Source of the DNA: Mytilus trossulus
Taxonomy: Eukaryota > Mollusca > Bivalvia > Mytilida > Mytilidae
Direction of reading: 5' to 3'
NCBI RefSeq assembly: GCF_036588685.1
Contig: NC_086383.1
Span: forward strand, 34,232,171-34,296,170
DNA: 64,000 nt
Shown here: piece after piece, positions 1 to 50,014 of the stretch
Layout of the letters: each line of letters opens with the position of its first letter
Position numbering within the stretch: the stretch's first letter is position 1
Notes under the pieces: generated by a model
Told to the model about the DNA's origin: nothing
Database searches by the model: none
Seen by the model: the letters and a program-made list of their open reading frames with translations, nothing else
Position numbers and translations under genes: made by a program

Positions 1-312
1 AGATGTAATCAGCGATTATTGAAAAATGAACACAAAAACATATTTAGATAGTAAAATGTTGTAGTACAAACACACAAGGACTTGAATAGGGTTTAGCGTT
101 GTCCATTGTATGTGCATATCTTCTGATCAAATATGCATAAATAAAATAAAAAACCTGATGATCATATAGTTCGTCTGGTCATATAGCTCCTCCCGTGTGT
201 CGGTACTTATACATCCTAGGCTTATAAATATTTGGCTTTGAACGTTCATGAAGAAGAAATCAAGAAAAATACTCGGGACGCATACATTTAAAAACAATTA
301 TTTCCATTTTAC

Positions 313-38253
<37,941 letters not shown>

Positions 38254-38308
38254 TTTGATACTTCCGCTAGAATGTCGGCAAGATGAATGTGGTTTATTGG
38301 AATATGAA

Positions 38309-38322
38309 TGTATATATATATA
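38309..38322 (-). promoter_or_regulatory. TATA box of the astacin gene promoter
   Basis: TATATATATATA lies about 57-70 bp upstream of the start codon at 38253, predicting transcription start near 38285 and a 5' leader of about 30 nt. Confidence 0.5.
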
Positions 38323-38363
38323 CCCGAATCTCTTTTGGTTGACCACAGACGAGTGATTACTCT

Positions 38364-38940
38364 ACCCGGATGCGTTGAACTACATTAAAAACATATTTTA
38401 AGTACTTTTAAAGTTTTAAGACACTTTTAAATTCATTGCGACACGCCCTCGAAAACGGATATGAGCATGTTTGTAAATATTTGCCAAGGCTCCCATCCTA
38501 ACAAATAAATATAAACTAAATTTTTTTTTTTTTTTTAATAAAAATGGATCATTCCTAGTCTCAGATGAATACAGTTATTATGACTTTGCCAAAAAAACAA
38601 CAACATTATCATTTAACTAGCAGCATCGTCACACATGGAAGAGGAATACAGGTCGTGAGAGGAAAATATATTATTTAGAACATATAAAAGTAGCTTAAAA
38701 ATATCATAATTAACATATAAATCCATATAGTATGGTTATTGCAAACTTACTAATGGACCCGGATGCGTTGAAACATAATAACAAACTTCAAAGTTTTAAG
38801 AAACTACTTAATTCATTGCGATACACCTTCGAAACGGATATGAGCATGTTTGTAAATAGTTGTCAAGACTACTACCTAAACAAATAAATACAAACTAAAA
38901 TAAAAAAAAAGACAAAAAAAAGACAAACAAATGAATCACT
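38364..38940. repeat. Direct duplication upstream of the astacin promoter
   Basis: The block 'acccggatgcgttgaa...aaagttttaagac-act-taaattcattgcgacac-c-tcgaaaacggatatgagcatgtttgtaaata' starts at 38364 and again at 38757 (offset 393 bp), each copy about 180 bp. The copies are diverged. Function unknown; it could be a duplicated upstream element. Confidence 0.75.
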
Positions 38941-38959
38941 CCTAGTTGGGCTATTTCAC

Positions 38960-39925
38960 AAGTTTAAGATGTTTCTTAACAGTTATTAAGACTTTAACAA
39001 ACAAAAAACATTGTTATTTTTCCATCTGCATCGACAGAAACAGAAAATCGCTGGTAATTGTCAAAGAATCTTGGATGAAAGGGTCGACAGCATTCATAAT
39101 TTGCGATTTATAAATTACAGAATTGTAAAATAATTACTCATTATCTTTTAAATGTCCTAATTTTTTTTCTCGCGGAAATCCGTATCTTTTATTCTTGTTA
39201 ATAATCTAGACAATAGACAATTTTTATTTTTAAAAGGATAACAAAATAACACCACATCAAACATGAGTTCAAATGATGTAATTCCTTGTGAAAAAAAGGA
39301 ACATTCCTTTCTAACCAATATCAAGGCTCTTAAATTATTTTATGCAGTTAATGGTTATCCATGATTTTAGTTCAATCATTATAAATTACTTGCATGTGTA
39401 GCTAAAACACATGACATGTTTTAGTTATATAGATATAAGATTAATTTGTTTGGCGTTGTCAATATTTGAAAACTGGCTGGAAAGCTAGAGAGAATTACAG
39501 GATATAAATTAAACATGACGTTGCTTTGACTTTAACGCCAATTGTTAGAAACAAATATATTCTTGTTATAAAAAAGTATGTAGCAATTTATTTTTCCATG
39601 GAATTGATAATTCTGCACATCAGTATATAACATGTATAACGTTTCTTGTTTAGCCAAATCATGATTTAGAAATTGATACACTTAATGCTCAAATGTCTCT
39701 TTCAGAACCCTAATTTTATTAATCCGAAACATCTTTTGAAATATTTATTTGTTTTAGTTTGATCTTAGAATATTATATCTACCAGCAAAGGAACGTGAAA
39801 AACGACAATAAAATCAGTTTTAGCATGAATGTTAACACATAGATAACTGCGGCCTAAATTTCAATATACGGATTTCATTTTTTTAATCTAATGTGCCACT
39901 TATCATATTGCACTTTTAGTTCCGT
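38960..39925. other. Intergenic AT-rich sequence, nothing supported
   Basis: No exon, repeat family or RNA gene could be supported in this stretch. Confidence 0.5.
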
Positions 39926-39932
39926 TCTTTAA

Positions 39933-40615
39933 AGGGGCACTAGCTGTCAAATTCACGTTCACTGATTCGACTAACATTATCATATTTAATTTAAAACGCT
40001 GTAAAACAGGTATCCAAATAATTAAAAGTATAAAATAAACAATTTATAGGGCATGGGCTAGAGAACATGTAACTTGGTTTCTTGTCTATTTTAGTCTAGA
40101 CGTCATTTAATTAACTATCGAGTTGACCATGTAACTTGGTTTCTTGTCTATTTTAGTCTAGACGCAATTTAATCAACTATCGAGGTGACCTCCGAAAACC
40201 TCCGATGGTCATATTAGCGATATAAAACATAAATATAGATATAAATAGAAAGTGAAATCGTGCAATTGGATTTTTCTAGGTCTGTTTAATTTCATATTAT
40301 AGTTAACAAATAAATGTTAATCATCGATTCTACCTGTATAAGAACAAGGTCTTGTGAATCGAGTCAGTCAATCAAATGATTAAACTTTGTTTTACTTTCA
40401 GTGTTGACATTCTTTTTCCTTTAAACCCAATACGCATAATGGATGCGTTATCAATCTCTGGCTAAGGGATTAAATTGAAGTTCACACGAATACCGATTCA
40501 ATGAGGTAGAATTATGTTCTTGCAAGTGAATAATTCATCATCAATGTTTCTTAGCTTATTTTGTAAAAATTGAAATATATAGGCAATTTTTATATATCGC
40601 GTAGCTAGTGACCCT
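39933..40615. mobile_element. MITE, 683 bp, TTAA target sites, ends AGGG(G/T)CACTAGCT
   Basis: The left end AGGGGCACTAGCTGTC and the right end reading inward as AGGGTCACTAGCTACG are flanked by TTAA at 39929-39932 and 40616-40619. Inside is a 62-bp direct duplication (40066-40127 and 40128-40189: 'catgtaacttggtttcttgtctattttagtctagacg...'). No open frame. Confidence 0.82.
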
Positions 40616-41032
40616 TTAACAGTTTGAAATGGTATATACCTGCATTAACTTTAATTTATACAAATAAAAGAGATGTAATATTGAATAAACTTTATGAAAA
40701 TACATGTAACTATTTAAAATCACAGTTACAATTTAGTAATTTATTATTCGACTGAGAATTATGTATAAAAAACGGAAGAGTGCATATAGTAGCAATAATG
40801 AATTTCAACCACCACATACAATCTAGAAAAAAACCTTCACAGCTTAATCATGTTAATCACGATGATTTAAAAAAAAACTGATGTTGATTTACTCTTATAT
40901 GAACCATAACGAAACGTTTTAACACATTTTACAAAATGTTTAGTACCCATAGAATTGTCTATGCGTTTCTATATGTTAATAACACGGTGTAATAACAGGT
41001 GTAAATAATTTGTTATATCATGTTTCTCTTTC

Positions 41033-41202
41033 AGGATCAGTCTATATTATCTGTTTTTAAATTTTGTTATATTTTCCAACACGATATTCCCTTCAAACTT
41101 GTGCTATGCGGTTGTCGAATTTTTAAGGAGAAGCTCGTGGTTAGGTCACCGCATACACAAAAAACTGTCGGCGAATTAGGTTACGGGCAAACACTAATTT
41201 GA
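41033..41202 (+). other. Possible orphan terminal exon, unrecognised
   Basis: A strong acceptor-like tract (tttctctttcag, ending 41033) is followed by an open frame of about 55 codons to a stop at 41202, with AATAAA about 30 bp later (near 41230). The peptide matches nothing I know. No upstream exon was found, so this is only a possibility. Confidence 0.15.
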
Positions 41203-41239
41203 AAGCAATACAGTTTTGATAATTTTGTAATAAAATAAA

Positions 41240-42360
41240 CGTTTTCCTTTAAACAGAATGTCTATTATGTCTTTGCCGACGTGTTTTATAGTAAAATTTG
41301 GTCATTTAAGTATATTAAAATATTTATCTTTTTTGGTTGAAACTGAAGCATCATATGACTTAAATCATATTGTGTGAAGGTCGTCCAGCTTTCTATTATT
41401 TTCGATTACAAAATGATGTCAGGTATTCAATTATTACCATCGTTGTGTTTTAAAATATTTTAATATATATTTATTAGTCAAATTATCCTTATCGTGATTC
41501 ATATGTAGTCTCAATTTTTTAACCGTAATTGTATCAATTGAAACAAAAAAATATACCGCCATTCGTGAAAACTAGTTGATTGTTTATATCATTATGAAGA
41601 AATGTTGTTTTTTTGTTGGCACATCCGTACAATTACGTACAAAATACTAAAAAGATGTATCAAATTTTCCAATATAGCTCAAATTATAAAAGAAGGGTCG
41701 TCACTATATCGAAGATTTTTTCCCCGTTTGTTTGTACTTGCCTGTACACAAAGGTTAAATCTCTAATTGCTTCCTCTACAGTCCTGAGGTGACCGACTAA
41801 AGTGTAATATTCTATCCTTCATATCCATGCATATTCTACGGAAAACTTCCAGATTTCTTCTTGGTGTGTTTTTCAATTAATTGTGTTCTCTTTCATCCAC
41901 CATAATTCAATACAAAGGCCCGTTTCTTCGTGGGTCCATGCATCAGCCCTTTTATTCTGATCCTCCATTATGTAATACACATGTAGTTGTGTCGTTATAC
42001 ATGTAGATCGATCTATGCGTTCACATTTAAAGTTAGATCGGTTCTATTTAGATCGATAAAACTAAACTACCTCTTTTAGTGTTTAAGTTTGGACCGATTG
42101 AAGATCGATTCAAAGCGTTTACATTAGCCCTTACATCGATCTAAAGTGGACCGATTTAGTTTAAATCTATCTAAATGTCCTAGTGTGAACGGGGTCTTAC
42201 TCGTGCTACTAAATCATTAATTTTCTATGTTGTGTTTTTGTAAATTTGTGTTTGTTGTGTCGGATTTTTTTTTATTAGTCATGGTTTAGTCTTTTTTTTC
42301 TGCGATTGATGGGTTTTCATTGCCTCTCTTCTATCGTTTCCTCTTTTTTGATTAAACATA
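41240..42360. other. Intergenic sequence with 'agatcgat' rich block
   Basis: Around 41.99-42.20 kb are repeated 'tagatcgat/gatcgattc/gatctaaa' motifs ending 'ctagtgtgaacggggtctta', resembling a decayed DNA element end. No gene is seen. Confidence 0.4.
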
Positions 42361-42379
42361 TACATGTATTACATTTAAA

Positions 42380-42780
42380 ATTAATTCGAACATTTTAAAG
42401 TATATACTTGTACCAGCCTTGTTTCGATTGAATAGTCCTAAGCAATTAGAGTATCTTTTAAAGTACACGAATGTGTGTGAACCCAATTTAAAATTTTAAT
42501 CACGTCAAACCTATTCTTGAACGATGAAACATTATGAGGGTTCTTTAGAAATACAGAAGTACAAATGTAGGTACACGGATGTCTGTGAACCAAAATTCAG
42601 ATTCAAAACACCTCAAACCATTTCTCAAGCGATAAAATATTTTAATATTTCTGTATACATAAAATAGTTACATGTAATTATACGGATGTCTGTGAACCAA
42701 ATATTATATCAACAGTACGTCAAACCACTTCTCATACGATAAAACTTTTTGATATTTGTTTAAAAAAAAGGTAGTAATTT
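42380..42780. repeat. Tandem repeat of about 140 bp, reversed copy of the 28.7-29.2 kb family
   Basis: Three units each with 'ta-acggatgtctgtgaaccaaa-tt...cgtcaaaccatttctca-acgataaaa-atttt'. These are the reverse complement of the 'tttggttcacagacatccgtgta...gtttgacg' units at 28.66-29.23 kb. Confidence 0.7.
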
Positions 42781-43064
42781 TAATCAAATAAATAAAGGCA
42801 ACAATATTATACTGCTGTTCAAAACTCGTAAATCGATGGACAAAAAACAAAATCGGAGTAACAAATTAAAACTGAGGGAAACGCATTAAATATGAGACGG
42901 GAACAACGATACAACATTGAAATGTAACACACACAGAAACGGACTAAAATAGATAAAATGATATTATATTATTATAAACTGTTATCCTCTCTGAGGTTAT
43001 AAAATGAGTCGCAAATTTGCTCAACACTTCAGAACCTCAGTTATCCGAATTCAGATTAGCCATA

Positions 43065-43195
43065 GATGATTGAGTCTCGAAATATTTTAGGACCTCCATA
43101 ATTATTTTTTTGTGATAGTTGAAACATTCGAGGGGTCCGTTATTCGATTTCATGATATCCTGAACTTTGTCAGGACCTCCACAGCTTATTAGTTT
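43065..43195. repeat. Reversed copy of the 'ggaggtcctgaaat' minisatellite
   Basis: Contains 'tttaggacctccataattat', 'tcgatttcatgatatcctgaac' and 'aggacctccacagc', the reverse complement of the motifs at 28.2-28.6 kb. Confidence 0.65.
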
Positions 43196-43289
43196 TTAGC
43201 GACAGAAAATTATGTTTTATTGAAAAAAATATTACACCTGGGTTTTCGATATCACAAAGTAGTCAAAACATTTTTTTTTTTATCATATA

Positions 43290-43740
43290 TATAAGGAAAT
43301 CATTGGTAAATATAACTTAACACGCAGACATCTTATACGTTCAGGTATTTCACATCCAATCTTTTATGGTAGTATTCTTTACGAAGCACAAACATGTCAG
43401 TATTCACTTCAAAAGCTAACAAAACCTTTAAACAGACTTATTAAAAAGGGATATCGTTACGATACTGTTGTCAGAACATTAAAGATTGCATATTTTGGCT
43501 TTAATATTGATTCACTTACAGGATCTTTGCATCGGAATTAAATACATTTATTCTAAAACTAGGTGTTGACATGACACGGGTTATGTTCCTCTCATATATT
43601 TTATGATGGTAAAATACTAAACCCCTAACAGGAGGAATTGTACCTGATATTGATATGATGAAGACAAAATATTTCAATCAGTTTAATTGACGTCTAGAGT
43701 TGTCAGTAGCTGCTAGAAGTCTGTCGTTATTTATGTATTA
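43290..43740 (+). pseudogene. Decayed reverse-transcriptase element, C-terminal tail and 3' region
   Basis: The plus strand encodes H-P-I-F-Y-G-S-I-L-Y-E-A, then L-Q-K-L-T-K-P-L-N-R-L-I-K-K-G-Y and a stop near 43541. The pattern is that of the tail of reverse-transcriptase ORFs common in mussels. The 3' part ('ttgacatgacacgggttatgttcctctcat...ctaacaggaggaattgtacctgatattgatatgatgaa') matches a reversed copy at 48.9-49.45 kb. There is no RT core upstream. Confidence 0.7.
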
Positions 43741-43756
43741 TTGTCATTTTGTTTAT

Positions 43757-43788
43757 TAGGTCTTTCCACTTTTCTGTGGAAAGACCTA
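43757..43788. repeat. Perfect hairpin at a repeat boundary
   Basis: TAGGTCTTTCCAC - ttttct - GTGGAAAGACCTA gives a 13-bp perfect stem and 6-nt loop. It marks the start of an interspersed repeat rich in 'gtcaaggtca' and 'gggagttttctccccttt' (about 43.76-44.95 kb). Confidence 0.85.
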
Positions 43789-43789
43789 T

Positions 43790-45900
43790 TGTTTTTCTTC
43801 TGATTATTATTTTTTCTTCAGCCTAATTTTGTTCTTGCGATAAACATTTGTTTCGCAATATGTCGCTTAGATAATTGGTATATGATATCGAACAGTTTAT
43901 GCACTTTTGAAATTGACCCTGCGTAAACGAATACTTTTCTTTGTAGGAGTTATCTCCTCAAACACTGTTTTCCTTGTTAGCGCATCTCCTTCGCAACCGT
44001 AAAATATTATGACAAATTTATTTTACAAAATTGCTTGTTATATCCTTCGCATGATTTGTCCTATTTTGACCGAAGTGATATGAAAGCTCCATATGAGAGT
44101 TATTTACCCTTATGCATTTGATATAAGTGATATGCATTTCTATCTTATAAACCATAAATGCTAGAGACCAAGGGTCTTTCGATTTGAGGTCCTTGGTTAA
44201 AAAAAATGAAAATTAGGTCAAGGTCAAAGGTCAAGGTCATATTCTAATTTTTGAATTTTGCTTCTTTCCACTCATTTTCAGAAACCGTATAAGATATCTA
44301 CAAATCATTTTTTTCTGAATTGTTATTTGCAACATGTCGTAACAAAAAAATTTTGATTACAAGGGTATGTTAAACATAAAAGGGAGTTTTCTCCCCTTTG
44401 GTATTTAAAAATAGGCGTATGGTGATATAACTCATTAACCAAACATAATTAAGATCTATGGTCTTTTGATTTGAGGTTCTTGGTTAATGACCTTGAAATT
44501 GATTTCAAGGTCATAGCTTAATTTGACGTTCTAGATATTGACCTTTGCTTTTACCTCATGAGTATACATGATAAAGCCATAAGACTTTTGGCAAACGGTA
44601 TCAAACCATTTAACCTTGAAAAAAACAACCGGAAGTGACCTTGTTTAAACCGGAAGTAGCTATTTATTGTTCTTTATTAACATAAAAGTATATAGAACAA
44701 GATATTTTTAGAATCAGTGTCAAGTAAATAGTCAAATAGTATCGGAAATAGCAATTTTCAAACTGGAAGTAAGAAATTATCTCCCTTATTTAAAAATATT
44801 GTATAGAAACCATATATTTTTGGAATCAGCATACAATAAGCTATCAATTGAGGATCGAAATGACATTTTAAACTTAATTCTACACCTTTCATATTAAAAT
44901 CCTGTTTTTTTTTTGGTGTAAAGACCTTCAATTGTTCTCTGAACAATTGGTTTTTAATTTTCTTGTTTCATATTCTGACATCGGACTTATACTTCTCTTA
45001 AACTAACTTCTTTCTTATATAATTTTATTTTTAGTTTTAAAGGTTATACCATATGCTAGTACTTTTTAGTGCACATATTTTGAGTGATTTAAATCATTAA
45101 AATTGTTTCTTTATAATTGTTTTCTCTAATATATTTGACAAAAACCCAGTCCAAATTTGTTTTTAGTGTGGTCGATAAAAACATGCATTGTACCATTTTT
45201 TAGACTTGTTTGCTTAAATCAAAAATAACAGTTGATTTTTTTTCACCAAAAAAAAAAAGAAACACCAAACTTTCTTTTTTTAAATAAAGGATGCAGAAGC
45301 CAGAGTACAAAAAAAGACATTTGATATCAAGATATTATTAAACAATAGTGTATACTATAAAATTAAATTATATCCTGCATACTATTAACCAAAATAAGCT
45401 AATATGACAAACAGTCTAGCTTTAGATAAAAGATAAACGATACCAAACAAATATTCATACCATGGTCAAGACAAAAAAAAAAACAATAGTGCACACAATA
45501 AACATACAAAACTATTGACCGAGCAACACTCTTAAAAAATGTATGAAGATACTGACTGCAAGACTGAACTTCTGGTGTGTTTGCAATAAAAAAAAATGTT
45601 TCACAAAAGGAATAGAAAATATGGATTTTTTTTTTGTCTTATATTCATTTGACATTCCATCGTTGATATTGAGTAAATACGAATTGTGATGACATATCGC
45701 AATTCCATCGACCATACAAGGAAACATTGTTCATTTTAAAACTAAAAATGCTTACAACCACTACAACAAGTTGATTCCACGTGTCTTTTCCAACGCATCT
45801 TTGTTGAAATGTTTTATTTATCAATCAAGACAATAACAATCAAACCGAGGAGTTAACAAAGACAAAAAAAAAACGAAAGGACATTTACATCAACAGTTAT
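43790..45900. repeat. Interspersed repeat (43.8-44.95 kb), then gene-free AT-rich DNA
   Basis: The first part contains 'gtcaaggtcaaaggtcaaggtcat', 'ccggaagtgaccttg...ccggaagtag' and repeated 'ttatctccctt' motifs typical of molluscan repeats. The second part has no recognisable content. Confidence 0.5.
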
Positions 45901-45929
45901 AAATAATAAATAAGAAACAACACAAACTC

Positions 45930-46515
45930 CACTAAAAACCGGGAGTGAAATCAGGTGCTCCGGAAGGGTAAGCATTTCCTGCACCGTATACGACACCCGT
46001 CGTGTTATTTCTTTGTTCAGTTTGGTAATAATGGAAGGTTATTATGACTGAGGAAGAATATCAGATATGATTTCTGATACACTTATGTCATAATGGGCAT
46101 CAGCACATGATGGCAACCGTAAAAATTCTTGAGTGATGACCTTAATTTGATTGATTCAAGGCCCTGTCTTATTAACTTTTGAGAAAGCAGTAGTCCTCGT
46201 TCAACGAAATCAACGTACTTTGAGTTAGCTCTAGAGTAACGTTTCAGTTAAACACACATTTACTCCATATGTTGGTACCGCTGGGATGTTGCTAAACGGA
46301 AATGGAAAGTTGAATATTGGAAAATTGTCATAAATTTTGGTACTCAACCTACCATCAGTAGTCATTTCGAGAAAAAAAGGTCTAAATATGAAGCAGACTT
46401 ATCTGTGTCGGTAGTATCTTTAATTACAAGTTCACTTGATACATGCATGGTGCTTATGGGGTCATATCTGATAACCAACAAGCGTTCATCTTCATCTGAA
46501 GATTTAAAAAAAAAC
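45930..46515 (-). pseudogene. Decayed reverse-transcriptase element, 3' part of ORF and 3' region
   Basis: On the minus strand: S-S-D-E-D-E-R-L-L-V-I-R-Y-D and K-S-A-S-Y-L-D-L, later D-G-R-L-S-T-K-I-Y-D and N-I-P-A-V-P-T-Y-G-V, and finally Y-D-I-S-V-S-E, separated by frameshifts and stops. These follow in order the conserved blocks of the same reverse-transcriptase ORF whose tail is at 26.9-27.4 kb. The conserved 3' region ('gtgctccggaagggtaagca-ttcctgcaccgta') is at 45.93-46.01 kb. Confidence 0.7.
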
Positions 46516-46784
46516 ATTTTAACACTTGAATCTACATTTATTGCACTTAAGTATTAATTATAAGAATAAAAAAAGATGTAGAGAAATCATCTGAGATCTG
46601 CCATCAATATCAATTCAAAAACAAACGAAAAACAATGAAATATAAAACAATAGCTGCCAAAATTATTGACTATGGGAAGGAACACAGATATGTTTCTTTA
46701 TACTAAAATTCTGTATTACCCAATCTGACTCAATCCCCATTTTAGAATATTAAATGTTATCAAAAGTACCAGGCTAATGATTTG

Positions 46785-46890
46785 ATACATTAAACGCGAG
46801 TTTCGTCTAAACAAGACTCATCAGTGACGCTCAGATCAAAATAGTTAGAAAGCCAAACCTAAGTATTTCGAAAATCATCATTGCAGGTTA
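46785..46890 (+). repeat. Short mussel repeat ('aacgcgagtttcgtctaaacaagactcatcagtgacgctca')
   Basis: A conserved segment recognised from mussel sequence. Nothing else is seen between 46.9 and 47.48 kb. Confidence 0.55.
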
Positions 46891-47483
46891 ACGAGCCATT
46901 GAACAACGAGCCATGATATCATGGAAAGATGACACGCGTGGAAGCAGAAACTCTTCTACAAAAATACAGATATATGGGGGATGGTGCTTTTTTCGTAAGA
47001 GAAAGTAGAACATTAACTGGAAACTATGTATTAAGTATTGTGTAAGTATCAATTGTAATGTGCTTTGTGGTTTTAAGTTTTAAGGTGAATAAAATATGTG
47101 TAGGCAAATGATATCTGAAAATATTCAGATATCAGTTATCATAAAAAGACACTCAAAACATGATTGTTAAAACAACCATCGGTTGTATTAAAATGTGTAC
47201 CACAGTTCTCAATTTTAGTTTACCGCCGTTTTTGTTAAACTTCAGGGTTAATATTCAATATTATTAATATCGTCCGGTGATACTAATGTTTTACTTAAAA
47301 GTTCCAAGTCATAAGTTTTTTTACCGCTAACGAGTTCTACGAATTATAGTTGTAATTATAGTTTAAATTACTTGTTCGTCTATTGTTGTTAGAATTTATT
47401 TGCCTTGGCATAGTTTATTCCTGTTTAACTTATAAGTTTGAACGTCAGTTAGTTCATGATCCCTGATTTGCACTCGTCGTGTT

Positions 47484-47888
47484 GTGGTAGGATTGTCAAC
47501 AAGACAACTCTCCACAAGAGATCAAATGACACAGATACTAGCAACTATCATTCACCGTACGGCCTTCAACAATGAGCAAAGTCCATACCGCATAGTCAGC
47601 TATAAAAGGCCCAAACGTTATCAAATTGTATGTAACACGATTTCAACGAAAATACTAATTTATATTAAAAAAAGGAACGAAAAAATGTTATATTTTAGGA
47701 TAAAGGATAAAATTGTACATTTGAGGATACCGACAAAAGAGGTGTGTGGACAATTGAAGTATGACTTTAAAGGAAACTTGTACGATAGTCTTGATTATTA
47801 TATTGAATTTCTAAAGCATGGTACGCATATATTTGTCTCTGCTGTTTCAGATAAAGCAATTTCACTAGCTGAACCTATTCCAAAATGA
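47484..47888 (+). other. Open frame of 134 codons, half repeat, half unrecognised
   Basis: The first 45 or so codons lie in the common mussel repeat (47.49-47.61 kb, 'caccgtacggccttcaacaatgagcaaa'), so the start is not credible. The last 65 codons (from about 47.69 kb, after a 'tattttag' acceptor-like site) encode an unrecognised peptide with K-I-V-H-L-R-I-P-T-K and F-K-G-N-L-Y-D-S-L-D-Y. It may be an exon of an unknown gene or chance; no family is recognised. Confidence 0.2.
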
Positions 47889-48559
47889 ACAAATCTCGAC
47901 AAATACAGTCAATTAACCAGGTGTTACAATTGCGAACAAGGCAATCTTCAGTTTAATTAACCCTTAATTCTAGTTAAATTAACGATGTTTGCTCTGTTTT
48001 AAAATACCTAGTTTTTAAAACAGACTGTTAAAGATTGAAAGTATAAGAATAACATAACTCAGAAAACAGAAAAATGTTAGGTTCGATTGTGCGTTGACAT
48101 TTAAATTATGTTGAACATTTAGCAGTAACAATTTTGTCTTAACGTTCACACTTTAAACACTACCATCTTTTTTCTTTCAATAACTATGAAAAAATCGATA
48201 TAACGTTTTCAAAAGTTTATTGTTATAAAATAAAAAAAAAGCCCTAAGATTTGACGGGCACTACATGAATAAAAGCAGAGGAATCAGAACATCAATCATA
48301 TCATAAATTGAAGGTCACATGAACAGGAGCTAATTATGTAATTTAACTTTTTTTTTTCAAGATAATTATATGTTGGCAATTTTTTTTAATTTATTTTACA
48401 CATTTTGGCCATACTGACTGCTTACAACAAAATATTATTTTCAAATTCCGCTCTTTTATATCACTTGAAACAAAACAAAAAGTATTTGTAAATCTGACAT
48501 CTAAGGGAAATCATTGCTACCACCACTGGATTTTTTTAAGTTAAATGAATAATTTGATC

Positions 48560-48860
48560 ATTAAAATTGAGAATGGAAATGGGGAATGCATCAAAGAGAC
48601 AACAACCCGACAATAGAAAAAAACAACAGCAGAAGGTCACCAACAGGTCTTCAATGTAACGAGAAATTCCCGCACCTGGAGGCGTCTTCAGCTGGCCGCC
48701 ATACTAATTTCCAAATTGTACACAAGAAACTAAAATTAAAATAATACAAGACTAACAAAGACCAGAAGCTCCTGACTTGGGACAGATGCAAAAATGCGGC
48801 GGGGTTAAACATGTTTATAAGATCTCAACCCTCCCCCTATACCTCTAGCCAATGTAGAAA
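48560..48860 (+). repeat. Mussel interspersed repeats (two joined families)
   Basis: 'aatggaaatggggaatgcatcaaagagacaacaacccgac' to 'gagaaattcccgcacctggaggcgtc-ttcagctggc' is followed by 'gctcctgacttgggacag-tgcaaaa-tgcggcggggttaaac'. Both are recognised as mussel repeats. A reversed fragment of the first is at 28.90-29.04 kb. Confidence 0.85.
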
Positions 48861-48889
48861 CGTAAACGCATAACAATACGTACATCTAA

Positions 48890-49450
48890 AATTCAATTCA
48901 AGAGAAGTCCGAGTCTGATGTCAGAAGATGTAACCAAAGAAAAAAACCAAAATGATAATTAAACATAAGTAACAACAGACTACTAGCAGTTAACTGACAT
49001 GCCAGCTCCAGACTCCAATACAACTGATTGAAAGATTATGATTTCATCATATGAATATCAGGCACAATCCTTCCCGTTAAGGGTTTAGTATCATATCATA
49101 ACATTTATGATAAGAACATAACCCGTGTCATGCCAACAACTGGTTTTTGAATAAATGTGTTTAGTTCCGATGCAAAGACCCTATAAGTGAATCAATATTA
49201 ACGCCAAAATATGCAATTTTTAATGACCTGACAACAGTACCGTAACTATATTCGTTCTTAATAAGTCTATTTAAAGGTTTTGTTAGTTTCTGCGGTGAAT
49301 ACTGACCTTTTTGTGCTTTATAAAGAATATTTCCATAAAATTGGATGTGAAATACCTAAACCTAAAAAGTCTGCATGTTGAGCTATATTTACGAATGATG
49401 TCCTAACCTTATACCGATGATAAAATTTAGTAAAGGTTTTGACTAGTTTG
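48890..49450 (-). pseudogene. Decayed reverse-transcriptase element, tail and 3' region, reversed
   Basis: On the minus strand it matches 43.29-43.74 kb: 'ggtatttcacatccaat-tttatgg...tattctttataaagcacaaa...cagtattcacc-cagaa-ctaacaaaacctttaaa-agacttattaa' and the 3' part 'gacacgggttatgttcttatcat'. It has small frame-breaking indels. Same element family as 43.3 kb. Confidence 0.75.
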
Positions 49451-50014
49451 TGATATCGAAAACCCTGGAGTAATAATTTTTCAGTAATACATTAATTTCT
49501 CTACAATGTTTAGTCTGTATATGTATATGTTATACTGATTACAAAACGTGCTATATATTTCATACGTTTTATGTTGTGATTTTTTGTTTGTTGGTGTGCA
49601 TATAAATACCTTTCATAATTTTGTTTGTATTGATTGAAAAAGAAGAAAACAATATTTATTCAACTGTACTGGTTAAATATTGTAATACCAAACTATTGGT
49701 TGTTGTTGTAAATGAATGAACATGATGCAATGGGACCTAATGTGTTACTTTTTGTCTTTATTTTATTTTTTTCTTCAAAGTAAACCTTATTCCTTATTTA
49801 AAGATATTAATGGAGCATTTGATATATTAGAATGAGTTGTGTTTATTTCAAAACTGAGAATTTCAATTTGTTTAAGGTAAGGTTTGCGTTCACAGGGAGA
49901 CAACTCGTATTCAAATCGTGGAATAACGCTGATTCACTCGAGCGTTTGAAATCAGCGAAATTTACCTTGTCAATGCAAACATAATTTGCAATCATTCTAC
50001 TTATCGTCTGCAAA

